This document shows, in pieces, positions 1 to 6,932 of a stretch of DNA of 15,231 nucleotides. Source of the DNA: Thiobacillus sp. UBA6918 (lineage in GTDB: Bacteria; Pseudomonadota; Gammaproteobacteria; Burkholderiales; Thiobacillaceae); contig DKAU01000160.1 in assembly GCA_002450925.1 (NCBI GenBank), forward strand, positions 164-15,394. Direction: 5' to 3'. Under the pieces are notes generated by a model. That model made no database searches. It was not told the origin of the DNA and was given only the letters and a program-made list of their open reading frames with translations. Within the stretch, counting starts at the first letter, position 1; every line of letters begins with the position of its first letter. Position numbers and translations under genes: made by a program.

Positions 1-295
1 CACCGCTGCATTGGGTGGCGACGTTGAAATTCCCACGCTGGATGGTCACGCGCGTTTGAAAGTGGCAGCAGAAACCCAGTCCGGGCAAGTGCTCAGGTTG
101 AAAGGCAAGGGTATCAAGGGCGTACGCAGCCATGCGGCCGGCGATCTCTACTGCCATGTGGTGGTAGAAACCCCAGTCAACCTGTCAGCGAAGCAGAAAG
201 AACTGCTGCGCGAGTTCGAGTCATTGAACCAGCAGAACAACAATCCCAAGGCCCAGTCGTTCATGGACAAGGTCAAGGAGTTTTTCAGCCAGTAA
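1..295 (+). CDS. dnaJ: Chaperone protein DnaJ, C-terminal fragment (5' end outside window)
   Basis: DnaJ is the Hsp40 co-chaperone that delivers unfolded clients to DnaK and stimulates its ATPase in the cytoplasm. Only the last 97 or so codons are present. The reading frame is already open at base 2 and ends with TAA at 293-295. The visible part is the end of C-terminal substrate-binding domain I/II: it contains AALGGDVEIPTLDG, then the LRLKGKGIKGV and GDLYCHVVVETP strands, and a polar tail ending in KVKEFFSQ, all typical of DnaJ. The J domain and zinc fingers lie to the left of the window. The gene converges with the flavodoxin-like gene at 364-1017, with 68 bases between them. Confidence 0.96.
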   Translation, partial: TAALGGDVEIPTLDGHARLKVAAETQSGQVLRLKGKGIKGVRSHAAGDLYCHVVVETPVNLSAKQKELLREFESLNQQNNNPKAQSFMDKVKEFFSQ

Positions 296-363
296 ACGCG
301 GGCGGATTATTCCTCTACCTTGACATCATGACCAGACCTGAAGACCAATAAGGCAGCAACATG
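296..363. other. Short convergent intergenic gap without a visible terminator
   Basis: These 68 bases separate the convergent 3' ends of dnaJ and the flavodoxin-like gene. I see no GC-rich hairpin followed by a T run on either strand, so neither gene has an obvious intrinsic terminator here. Rho-dependent termination or overlapping transcripts are possible. Confidence 0.5.
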
Positions 364-1017
364 CTAGAAGGTTTCATCGCAAAAGCGCTTGATCTCGGCC
401 TTGCCCGCTTGGCCCTCCATCGTGAAATTTTCCAAAAGACAACCAAAGTGTCTGAGCGAGATCCAGCGGAACAGATTGCGCATTTCGTTACGAAAAAAGT
501 ATTCATGAAAATCACTGGGAACTGCCAGGCGGCTGGATGGAGTGGCACCAAGTGACTTCAGGCGCGCTTCCAGCGGCTCAAACAGCATCTCGATCTCAAA
601 CACCTTGAGCGGAGGTCCGCAGAAAGTTGCAAACGTGGCCACCCTCTTCCCAGCCAGGCCTCGCACCTCCTTCAACCAGCGCACCACCGGATAGGAGATA
701 TAGAGCCATTTGGGTGTGCCCAAGAGAACCAGGTCAAAGCCGGAAACATCCGGATTGGCGAGGGGGCTGATAGCCTGCTCAGGTTGGAAGTAAACCCAAT
801 GCCAGAAACGGCGAAAGCTGCTGCTCAAAAGGTAGAGGGGGAGAAAGGGCAACAGCGGCAGCAACGGAATGGGCAAAAACCACTTGTTCCAACTACGCTC
901 CACCTGAATAGCCTCGATGACAACCTCATGACCGCGCTGGCTCATTTCAGAAGCCAACACCTCAGCCAGACGGGCAGTATGTCCGCTCCGTGAGTAGTAA
1001 ACGATCAGGACGCGCAA
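364..1017 (-). CDS. Flavodoxin-like fold protein, probable NAD(P)H-dependent oxidoreductase family
   Basis: This 217-residue protein has a flavodoxin-like start: strand RVLIVYYS followed by an SRSGHTARLAE loop (residues 9-19), which fits FMN phosphate binding. Later segments match the family's second and third loops: LVLLGTPKWLY (97-106) and TFATFCGPP (128-136). The specific substrate cannot be read from sequence. Odd features are a hydrophobic Pro/Leu-rich stretch at about residues 47-64, followed by aromatic residues (FWHWVYF, 71-77), which ordinary flavodoxins lack. This could be a membrane-facing hairpin. The start is TTG (1015-1017), 10 bases after the tatD stop. I see no better start and no clear Shine-Dalgarno sequence, so the exact N-terminus is less certain than the gene. 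It probably shares a transcript with tatD. Confidence 0.75.
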   Translation of the reverse strand: MRVLIVYYSRSGHTARLAEVLASEMSQRGHEVVIEAIQVERSWNKWFLPIPLLPLLPFLPLYLLSSSFRRFWHWVYFQPEQAISPLANPDVSGFDLVLLGTPKWLYISYPVVRWLKEVRGLAGKRVATFATFCGPPLKVFEIEMLFEPLEARLKSLGATPSSRLAVPSDFHEYFFRNEMRNLFRWISLRHFGCLLENFTMEGQAGKAEIKRFCDETF

Positions 1018-1027
1018 GATGTCAGTA

Positions 1028-1795
1028 TCACTGCTGAATCTTGAACAACCGCATGAAGTTTCGGCTTGTTACTTCACCAACTTCTTCCACCGAGACATCT
1101 TTCAACCGCGCGATTTCCTCGGCTACGTGTTTTACAAAACCGGGTTCGTTGGTCTTGCCACGATACGGCGCGGGAGCAAGATAAGGCGCATCGGTTTCGA
1201 TCAACATGCGATCCAACGGCACGGCCTTGGCAACTTCCTTCAGGTCCTTGGCGTTCTTGAAGGTGACGATGCCGGAGAATGAAATATAGAAACCCATGTC
1301 CATGGCGGCCCTGGCCACGTCCATGCTTTCTGTAAAGCAGTGCATGACACCACTGGGTTCGCTGGCTTTTTCTTCGGCCATGATTCGCAGGGTGTCTTCC
1401 GAGGCGGCGCGAGTATGGATGATGAGCGGCTTGCCGGTTGCGCGGGCTGCGCGGATGTGCACGCGGAAACGTTCCTGCTGCCAGGTAAGCGGTCCTGGGG
1501 TGCGGTAGTAATCCATGCCGGTTTCACCGATGGCCACCACCTTGGGTTTGGAGGCCAGTTCCACCAGCTTTTCCATCGTGGGCTCGGAACAGTCTTCGTA
1601 GTCCGGGTGAACGCCGACCGAGGCATAGAGATTGTCACGGCTTTCGGCAATAGCCAGCACCTCGGGAAAGGTGTCGAGATCGACACTGATGCACAGCGCA
1701 TGGCTCACGCTGTTGTCCAGCATGTTCTGGTAGATGTCAGGCAGCCGATTCGCGAAATCGGGGAAGTTCAGATGGCAGTGTGAATCTATATACAT
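1028..1795 (-). CDS. tatD: TatD family metal-dependent hydrolase (YcfH-like)
   Basis: TatD proteins are cytoplasmic TIM-barrel metallohydrolases of the amidohydrolase superfamily, with reported metal-dependent DNase activity. The physiological role of the YcfH branch is unsettled. At 255 residues the length is normal. Metal ligands are visible in order: HCH at 6-8, E91 in GETGMDYY, H127 in IIHTR, H152 in MHCF and D202 in ETDAPY. I chose the ATG at 1793-1795, giving MYIDSHCHL, which is where the family normally begins. A TTG seven codons upstream (1814-1816) would add an atypical peptide and lies inside a terminator stem. In E. coli ycfH also follows holB. Here an intrinsic terminator separates it from pilZ, and no Shine-Dalgarno sequence precedes the ATG. 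Confidence 0.95.
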   Translation of the reverse strand: MYIDSHCHLNFPDFANRLPDIYQNMLDNSVSHALCISVDLDTFPEVLAIAESRDNLYASVGVHPDYEDCSEPTMEKLVELASKPKVVAIGETGMDYYRTPGPLTWQQERFRVHIRAARATGKPLIIHTRAASEDTLRIMAEEKASEPSGVMHCFTESMDVARAAMDMGFYISFSGIVTFKNAKDLKEVAKAVPLDRMLIETDAPYLAPAPYRGKTNEPGFVKHVAEEIARLKDVSVEEVGEVTSRNFMRLFKIQQ

Positions 1796-1798
1796 GGT

Positions 1799-1828
1799 AA
1801 AAAAACAAGGCCGCAAAACTGCGGCCTT
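1799..1828 (-). terminator. Intrinsic terminator after pilZ, running into the tatD start
   Basis: Positions 1807-1815 and 1820-1828 form a perfect 9-base-pair stem (AAGGCCGCA against TGCGGCCTT) with a 4-base loop. On the minus strand the stem is followed by G and then seven T (1805-1799). This is a textbook Rho-independent terminator pointing away from pilZ, whose stop lies 22 bases upstream. On the + strand no T run of comparable quality follows. It would end the long fab operon. The U tract ends only three bases before the tatD ATG. Confidence 0.85.
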
Positions 1829-1850
1829 TAGGATAGCAAAGCTTTGTAAT

Positions 1851-2222
1851 TTACATTGTATGCGTCGGGCGGGTGGATTTCAGAGACCCGCCAAGATAAC
1901 CCTCGATTTTGTTGCGGGCTGCATTGCCGCTCTCGTTATGGGCAAACTGAACGCCTATTCCCTGTGCGCGCCCTCCCTGTGCACCCTGCGGAGTCACCCA
2001 GATGATCTTTCCCGAGACCGGGATCTTTGCCGGGTCATCTATAAGGGAGAGCAACATGTAGACCTCTTCGCCCATTTTGTAAATTTTATTGGTGGGTATG
2101 AACAGGCCGCCACCCTTGATAAAAGGCATATAGGCCGCAAACAGGGCGGCCTTTTCCTTGATGGCAAGAGACAATACGCCCGGACGGGCGCCTGCTGGCA
2201 TATCTGTCGTTGGTGCTTGCAT
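1851..2222 (-). CDS. pilZ: Type IV pilus assembly protein PilZ
   Basis: This is the short, founding-type PilZ protein (123 residues, normal length) needed for type IV pilus biogenesis. In Pseudomonas and Xanthomonas it works with the PilB ATPase and FimX. The diagnostic segments are ARPGVLSLAIKEKAALFAAY (12-31), MPFIKGGGLFIPT (32-44), GKIIWVTPQGAQ (71-82) and a conserved end reading RPTHTM. The RxxxR and D/NxSxxG motifs that bind cyclic di-GMP in other PilZ-domain proteins are absent, as in P. aeruginosa PilZ, so direct binding of that nucleotide is unlikely. The ATG overlaps the holB stop by one base (TAATG), suggesting translational coupling. The gene is the last before the terminator at 1799-1828. 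Confidence 0.95.
   Translation of the reverse strand: MQAPTTDMPAGARPGVLSLAIKEKAALFAAYMPFIKGGGLFIPTNKIYKMGEEVYMLLSLIDDPAKIPVSGKIIWVTPQGAQGGRAQGIGVQFAHNESGNAARNKIEGYLGGSLKSTRPTHTM
1855..1883 (-). promoter_or_regulatory. Possible sigma-70 promoter for tatD inside the pilZ 3' end
   Basis: On the minus strand CTGAAA (1883-1878, four of six matches to the -35 consensus) is followed after 17 bases by TACAAT (1860-1855, five of six to the -10 consensus). Transcription would begin near 1848, upstream of the terminator hairpin, so a tatD transcript would carry that hairpin in its leader. The match is moderate and could be chance. Confidence 0.3.
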
Positions 2223-3214
2223 TACTTGCCTGCTCCTTCAAAAATTCGGCTGTACTCGATCAACCATGTTTCCATTACCATCTGTCGGTTGAGTGGATGG
2301 TCAACCCATCGTCCGTTTTCCGACTCGCGCCGGATAAAATCCAGCAAATTTCCCGTTTTTGCCTGTCTGGCCAGTTTTTTCAAGGCCGCCTCATAGTCAG
2401 GATTGAATCCCACCTTGCCGCCAAGGCTGCAAGCCAGCAAATCCAGCAGCCATTTGTAGCTTACCTGGTGCCAGGTTCGTGCTGCGACCCGCCTGTTCCA
2501 TGACTCTGCCAAGGCCACGCTGTCAAGATTCTCAGCCTTACTCAAGGCTGCCAGCAACTCTTCGCGGATTTCCAGGTCGCCTTCCTCCTGGACTGCCAGA
2601 GCAGCCAGCGGCGCTCCACTCACCCAGGCAAGGGCTTCTTCATCCAGGCCTTTTTCCTTGAGCCAGGCTTGTATTTCAGCCTTTTCCGGCAGGCCAACTT
2701 CCAGTTTGTGGCAGCGGCTGAGTATCGTTGGCAACAGCTGCCGAAACTGGTGGCTTACCAGGATAAACACTGTATTTATCGGCGGTTCTTCCAGTACCTT
2801 GAGCAAGGCGTTGGCCGAAGCTGTGTTTAGGGCCTCTGCTGGCTCAATCAAGACTACCCGCCGCCCTGCTCGATATGTGGACAACTGTACAAAATCAACC
2901 GCTTTTCGCGCCTGTTCCACGCTGATTTCGGTAGCCAGCTTGATGTCACCCTCCCGGGTTTCCTTTTCCTGCAGCGTCATGTGCATGAAATCGGGATGAG
3001 TGCCAGCCTCAAACCAATGGCAGGCTTCACAGACTCCACAAGCCTCACCGTTCTGGTCTGGCTGTTCACACAACAGGCTCTTTGACCAGACCTTTGCCAT
3101 CTCCAGCTTGCCTACTCCACGCGGACCTGCCAGCAGCAACGCATGGGGGAGGCGTTCGCGCATGCCCGCGAGACGTGTCCATGATTGAGAAAGCCAGGGA
3201 TAAGGTGCCGGCAT
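2222..3214 (-). CDS. holB: DNA polymerase III subunit delta'
   Basis: HolB (330 residues) is the delta' subunit of the clamp loader that places the beta clamp on primed DNA. The AAA+ fold is evident: GPRGVGK (30-36) at the Walker A position, a zinc-module cysteine set at C49, C59, C62 and C65, the EPAEALNTASANALLKVLEEPP segment from about 124 (a degenerate Walker B and sensor region), and the SRC motif at 166-168 that supplies the arginine finger to the neighbouring subunit. Unlike E. coli delta', the Walker A sequence looks intact, so nucleotide binding cannot be ruled out. The ATG overlaps the tmk stop by one base (TGATG). The C-terminal third, the collar domain, is less conserved but shows no interruption. 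Confidence 0.95.
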   Translation of the reverse strand: MPAPYPWLSQSWTRLAGMRERLPHALLLAGPRGVGKLEMAKVWSKSLLCEQPDQNGEACGVCEACHWFEAGTHPDFMHMTLQEKETREGDIKLATEISVEQARKAVDFVQLSTYRAGRRVVLIEPAEALNTASANALLKVLEEPPINTVFILVSHQFRQLLPTILSRCHKLEVGLPEKAEIQAWLKEKGLDEEALAWVSGAPLAALAVQEEGDLEIREELLAALSKAENLDSVALAESWNRRVAARTWHQVSYKWLLDLLACSLGGKVGFNPDYEAALKKLARQAKTGNLLDFIRRESENGRWVDHPLNRQMVMETWLIEYSRIFEGAGK

Positions 3215-3822
3215 CAGAGTGATTCCATGATCCGATCAAGCTCGGCACGGATATTTTCGATGCTGTGGCTGGCGTCGATCACTTTTATGCGCCCTGGCTC
3301 GCGTTCGGCGCGGTGCAAATAAGCTTCACGCACACGTTTGAAAAAATCGACCTGCTCCTGCTCGAACCGGTCAGCCGCTCTTGCCTGCGACCGACGTGCT
3401 TCGGCAACCTCTGGAGAAACATCGAACAGCAACGTGAGGTCTGGCTTGAAACCGGAAAGAGTCCAGATTTCCAGGGACTCAAGACGGGCAGCATCTATGC
3501 CTCGGCCACCGCACTGGTAAGCGTAGCTCGCATCTGCAAAACGGTCGGACAATACCCATGCACCCCGTACAAGCGCAGGTTTGATGAGTCCGGCAACATG
3601 TTCGGCACGGGCAGCGTACATCAGCATAAGTTCAGTGTCTGGCTGCATTGGATCATTGAGCAACAAGGTGCGCAGCTTTTCACCCAAAGGCGTGCCGCCT
3701 GGCTCGCGGGTTACTACAAGTTCCACACCCTGGGAGCGGATCTTGTCAGTCAGGTAATCGAGATGGGTGCTTTTCCCTGCGCCATCCACCCCTTCCAAAG
3801 TAATGAATTTACCGGGTTTCAT
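3214..3822 (-). CDS. tmk: Thymidylate kinase (dTMP kinase)
   Basis: This kinase phosphorylates dTMP to dTDP with ATP, an essential step of dTTP supply. At 202 residues the length is normal. Visible motifs are the P-loop GVDGAGKST (11-19), TREPGGTPLGE from about 38 (dTMP binding), the DRF motif followed by ADASYAYQ, and an arginine-containing lid region (RRSQARAADRFE) of the bacterial type, in which basic residues sit in the lid. The ATG overlaps the mltG stop as ATGA (four shared bases), and its own stop overlaps the holB start, so mltG, tmk and holB are probably translationally coupled. No frameshift or missing motif is seen. Confidence 0.97.
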   Translation of the reverse strand: MKPGKFITLEGVDGAGKSTHLDYLTDKIRSQGVELVVTREPGGTPLGEKLRTLLLNDPMQPDTELMLMYAARAEHVAGLIKPALVRGAWVLSDRFADASYAYQCGGRGIDAARLESLEIWTLSGFKPDLTLLFDVSPEVAEARRSQARAADRFEQEQVDFFKRVREAYLHRAEREPGRIKVIDASHSIENIRAELDRIMESL

Positions 3823-4820
3823 TTCTTGAGCAGCGATTTCTGAAACTTGTTTACGGCACGGTTGTGATCATCCAGCGTGCTGGAAAACACATGGGTACCA
3901 TCCCCCCTGGCCACGAAATACAGCGCTTTCGAATCTGCCGGGTTTAGTGCGGCACGGATAGCATCTTCACCCGGCATGGCGATCGGCGTGGGCGGCAGGC
4001 CGGCACGTGTGTAGGTATTGTAAGGCGTGTCGCGCTGCAGGTCGGTCTTTCGCAAATTGCCGTCAAACTTCACGCCCAGCCCATAGATGACCGTAGGATC
4101 AGTTTGAAGCCGCATTCGCTTGTTAAGCCTGTTAATGAAGACGGCAGCAATCAGAGGTCTTTCTTCGGCTGCCCCCGTTTCCTTCTCGATGATGGAAGCC
4201 ATGATCAAGGCTTCGTAGGGCGTCTCGTAGGGCAGATCGGATGCGCGTGCCTCCCATGCTGCGAGTAGCTTTTCCTTTTGCAGTTGATAGGCTCGGCGAA
4301 GCACTTCAACGTCAGGGGAATTGGGGCTGAAAAAATAGGTGTCAGGGAAGAACAGGCCTTCAGGATGTTTCTCTTCTGCACCAATGGCGGCAAGCAGGTC
4401 GGCATCGGTCATGTCAGTAAGCCGGTGCTCCAGATGAGAATTGCGCGCCAGTTCCTGTCGCACTTCGCGGATATTCCAGCCCTCCACAAAAAGTATTGCT
4501 GCCTTGGTAACCTCTCCGCGCACAATTTTTTGCAAAAGCTCGAGTGAGGTTACAGGTTTATCAAGGCTGTAGCGTCCTGCCTGTAGCCGGCCTGCATAAT
4601 TCAGGACACGGCCCAGAATACGGAAGCTGATCTCGTCTTTAAGCAGTCCGGACTGCTTGAGTTGTATCGCCAGTCCATTCAGACTGGTCCCGGGCTCTAC
4701 CGTGAGTTCGTAGGGTTTCGTCGGGGTTTCAAGAGGCTGATAGGCGAACCAGGCCAGCCAGGCCGCCACCCCTGCGAACGCCAGCACAAAGAGTTTGATC
4801 AGCTTTTTAATTGTTTTCAT
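3819..4820 (-). CDS. mltG: Endolytic peptidoglycan transglycosylase MltG (YceG)
   Basis: MltG is an inner-membrane lytic transglycosylase that cleaves nascent glycan strands and so helps set their length. The 333-residue protein starts with a short basic segment (MKTIKK) and a single hydrophobic helix at about residues 8-27, so the bulk is predicted to be periplasmic. A LysM-like stretch (ELTVEPGTSLNGLAIQL) follows from about 38. The catalytic region reads ASIIEKETG, with E212 matching E218 of E. coli MltG, then RPLIAAVFINRL and QTDPTVIYGLG, and later YNTYTRAGLPPTPI. The ATG lies 14 bases inside the end of pabC. No strong Shine-Dalgarno sequence is seen, which fits re-initiation after pabC. 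The operon position next to pabC and tmk matches E. coli. Confidence 0.96.
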   Translation of the reverse strand: MKTIKKLIKLFVLAFAGVAAWLAWFAYQPLETPTKPYELTVEPGTSLNGLAIQLKQSGLLKDEISFRILGRVLNYAGRLQAGRYSLDKPVTSLELLQKIVRGEVTKAAILFVEGWNIREVRQELARNSHLEHRLTDMTDADLLAAIGAEEKHPEGLFFPDTYFFSPNSPDVEVLRRAYQLQKEKLLAAWEARASDLPYETPYEALIMASIIEKETGAAEERPLIAAVFINRLNKRMRLQTDPTVIYGLGVKFDGNLRKTDLQRDTPYNTYTRAGLPPTPIAMPGEDAIRAALNPADSKALYFVARGDGTHVFSSTLDDHNRAVNKFQKSLLKK

Positions 4821-5619
4821 TCAGCCAGTTTCTCAGTTTCTCCGCCCACCCACTGTCCGGCCAGTGTTTTTCTTCAAGTTCTGCAACGCGCCAGACATCC
4901 ACAAGACTATTGCACAACAGCACCTCATCCGCTGCCATCAGGCGTTCACGTGAAATCTTTTCCACAAATACCGGCTGACCTAATCGTTGTGCAGTCTTTA
5001 TGATGCGCTCCCGCGCAACGCCTGCAACACCACAGTACGAAAGATCGGGGGTAATGAACTTGCCCTGTTCGACAATGATGAGATTTGTGATGGTACCGCA
5101 GATAACATTGCCCTCTTCATCCTGAATCAGGCCTTCGGCAATATCCGCATCATCCCATTCTGAACGTGCCAGCACGTTTTCCAATCGATTGAGATGCTTG
5201 ACCCCAGCAAGTTTGGGTTGATGAGACAGCCGCAGGTCACACCAGCGCACGCGAACTTCCAGATTTTCTCTTCCAGTTGGAGGCAAACCCATCACGATGC
5301 GGGTTGGCATTAATTTCGTGCTAATTGCATAACCGCGTTGTCCGGCGCCGCGGGTAACAATGACTTTTACGACTCCAACCCCGGAGAAACCGACAATCTG
5401 ATTGACTTCAGATAGAAGCAACCGCTCTTCTGGAGGTGATATCCCCAGCGCAGCGCAATCCTCAGACAGTTTTTGGTATTGATCCGCCCACCAGCGCACA
5501 GCGGCATTTCTGACCTTCATGGTGCGGAATACGCCATCACCATACTGCAAGCCGCGGTCCATTGCATGGACGCTTGAGGCTCGTTCACCGTTAACGAAAA
5601 TCAAGAGTTCTTCAGTCAA
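4807..5619 (-). CDS. pabC: 4-amino-4-deoxychorismate lyase
   Basis: PabC is a pyridoxal-phosphate enzyme of fold type IV that splits aminodeoxychorismate into p-aminobenzoate and pyruvate for folate synthesis. At 270 residues the length is typical. Expected signatures are DRGLQYGDGVFRTM (21-34), the cofactor lysine K141 in AGVKHLNRLENVLA, the EEGNVICGTITNLI segment (168-181) and CGVAGVARERI from 196. The start is TTG at 5617-5619. It overlaps the pabB stop as TTGA and is preceded by AAAGGA with six bases of spacing, which supports this unusual codon over any downstream one. The gene follows pabB directly, so the enzyme making its substrate is encoded beside it. The fold also contains branched-chain and D-amino acid aminotransferases, but context and motifs favour PabC. 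Confidence 0.93.
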   Translation of the reverse strand: MTEELLIFVNGERASSVHAMDRGLQYGDGVFRTMKVRNAAVRWWADQYQKLSEDCAALGISPPEERLLLSEVNQIVGFSGVGVVKVIVTRGAGQRGYAISTKLMPTRIVMGLPPTGRENLEVRVRWCDLRLSHQPKLAGVKHLNRLENVLARSEWDDADIAEGLIQDEEGNVICGTITNLIIVEQGKFITPDLSYCGVAGVARERIIKTAQRLGQPVFVEKISRERLMAADEVLLCNSLVDVWRVAELEEKHWPDSGWAEKLRNWLNENN

Positions 5620-6929
5620 GGTGTTTCCTTTACCAGAGCCTTGAGCAAGCCCTTTGCCTTGGCCCTGGTTTCAGCCAGTTCGCGCTCCGGCTCAGAGTCA
5701 GCAACAATTCCCGCACCGGTACGGAACCATACAGTACGGCCTTTTAAAAGAAAACTTCGGATCAGTATGTTCAGATCGAGCGTTCCATCAAGATTCACAT
5801 AACCCAGGCTGCCGGTATATGCGCGCCGGGGAGATTTCTCCAGTTCATGGATGATTTGCATGGTTCGAACCTTGGGACAACCAGTGATCGTGCCACCAGG
5901 AAATACAGCCCGGACAAGTTCAAAAAGACTGACTCCATTTTTCAGTCGACCCGTCACACTGGATTCCAGATGGTGCACATGGGCGTAACTTGCCAGTTCC
6001 ATCAACGCTTCCACCCGCACGCTGCCCGGCTCGCAGATGCGTCCAAGATCATTGCGCTCCAGGTCAACCAGCATGATGTGTTCTGCGCGCTCCTTGGGAT
6101 GAGCCGACAAATGGTTCTTCAAGGCCGTATCTTCTTCAACCGTTGCGCCGCGCGGATGAGTGCCGGCAATGGGCCGGGTAAGGACACGCCCCCCCTGCTC
6201 TACCCTGACCAGCCGTTCCGGCGAAGAACTCACGATTGACCAGTCACCCATCTCGGCAACGGCTGAAAAAGGCGCCGGATTGCTTAGACAAAGATGCTGG
6301 AACAGGCTGGATGCTGAAATCCTGGGAGAAAATTCTGCCCGCCAGCCGCGCGAAAGATTGACCTGAAAAACGTCACCGTCACGAATGTAGGACTTGATCC
6401 GTGTTACACCCTGAAGAAAAGTCTCATCTTGTTCTTCTTCGATTTCCATGTCCGGCAAATCTGCGTCAGCCATGGCCCGCACATTACGCAAGTCACTCTG
6501 CATTTTTTCGATCAGACTATTCTGGCCGTCTTCCGCCATCAGCCATGTCTGCCGGCTTTGTCGATCGATAAGAATAGCGGCGGGAATACGCTGCGCCCAC
6601 GCAAGTGGAAAGTTTTCGGGATCTTGAGCTATGCCAGCAGTGGGCTCCAGCAAGCCACCCAGTTCATAGCTGAGCATCAGCAGCCAGCCCCCACGAAATG
6701 GCAGAGATGCCGATGCAAGGCTTAACGCAGGTTGAGGAAGAGAATCAAAAAATGCAACGGCATCTTCAGCAGACGCCTTGCGCGACAATGTGTTGGTCTC
6801 TTGGGGAAAGGCAAACAGGACATCCCAGCCCGTTCCGCCACCCGTCTTGAACAAGACCGGGTAACGTTCTGGCGAAAAGGCCTTCAACGCCAGCAGATCA
6901 GGCGTGTCCGGCCAGGCCAGTATTTCCAA
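5616..6929 (-). CDS. pabB: Aminodeoxychorismate synthase component I
   Basis: PabB aminates chorismate to 4-amino-4-deoxychorismate using ammonia from a glutamine amidotransferase partner (PabA or TrpG, not encoded here). The 437-residue protein has a divergent N-terminal part and a typical chorismate-binding C-terminal half: IRDGDVFQVNLSR (182-194), SSSPERLV (234-241), PIAGTHPRG (253-261), ERAEHIMLVDLERNDLGR (280-297), GGTITGCPKVRTMQII (345-360) and GAGIVADSEPERE (405-417). The PIAGT form is the one usual in anthranilate synthase, whereas E. coli PabB has PIKGT. Adjacency to pabC favours the PabB assignment. The start is TTG at 6927-6929. The fabF stop TAA lies in the same frame one codon upstream, so the gene cannot begin earlier, and no ATG occurs before residue 86. 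Confidence 0.9.
   Translation of the reverse strand: MEILAWPDTPDLLALKAFSPERYPVLFKTGGGTGWDVLFAFPQETNTLSRKASAEDAVAFFDSLPQPALSLASASLPFRGGWLLMLSYELGGLLEPTAGIAQDPENFPLAWAQRIPAAILIDRQSRQTWLMAEDGQNSLIEKMQSDLRNVRAMADADLPDMEIEEEQDETFLQGVTRIKSYIRDGDVFQVNLSRGWRAEFSPRISASSLFQHLCLSNPAPFSAVAEMGDWSIVSSSPERLVRVEQGGRVLTRPIAGTHPRGATVEEDTALKNHLSAHPKERAEHIMLVDLERNDLGRICEPGSVRVEALMELASYAHVHHLESSVTGRLKNGVSLFELVRAVFPGGTITGCPKVRTMQIIHELEKSPRRAYTGSLGYVNLDGTLDLNILIRSFLLKGRTVWFRTGAGIVADSEPERELAETRAKAKGLLKALVKETP
5626..5631 (-). promoter_or_regulatory. Ribosome binding site fixing the pabC TTG start
   Basis: On the minus strand AAAGGA sits six bases before the TTG at 5617-5619, inside the last codons of pabB. It is the best such site near the pabC start and is the main reason for accepting TTG as initiator. 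Confidence 0.7.
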
Positions 6930-6932
6930 TTC

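Noticed and set aside
1837..1846. Perfect palindrome CAAAGCTTTG just after pilZ
   Set aside because: Ten bases centred on a common six-base palindrome. It is not needed for the terminator next to it, and chance is a sufficient explanation.
1734..2396. A 220-codon open frame on the + strand spanning the tatD, pilZ and holB ends
   Set aside because: It crosses three confident minus-strand genes and the terminator, and shows no family motif.
3265..3843. A 192-codon open frame on the + strand opposite tmk
   Set aside because: tmk has all its motifs on the other strand. The + frame has none.
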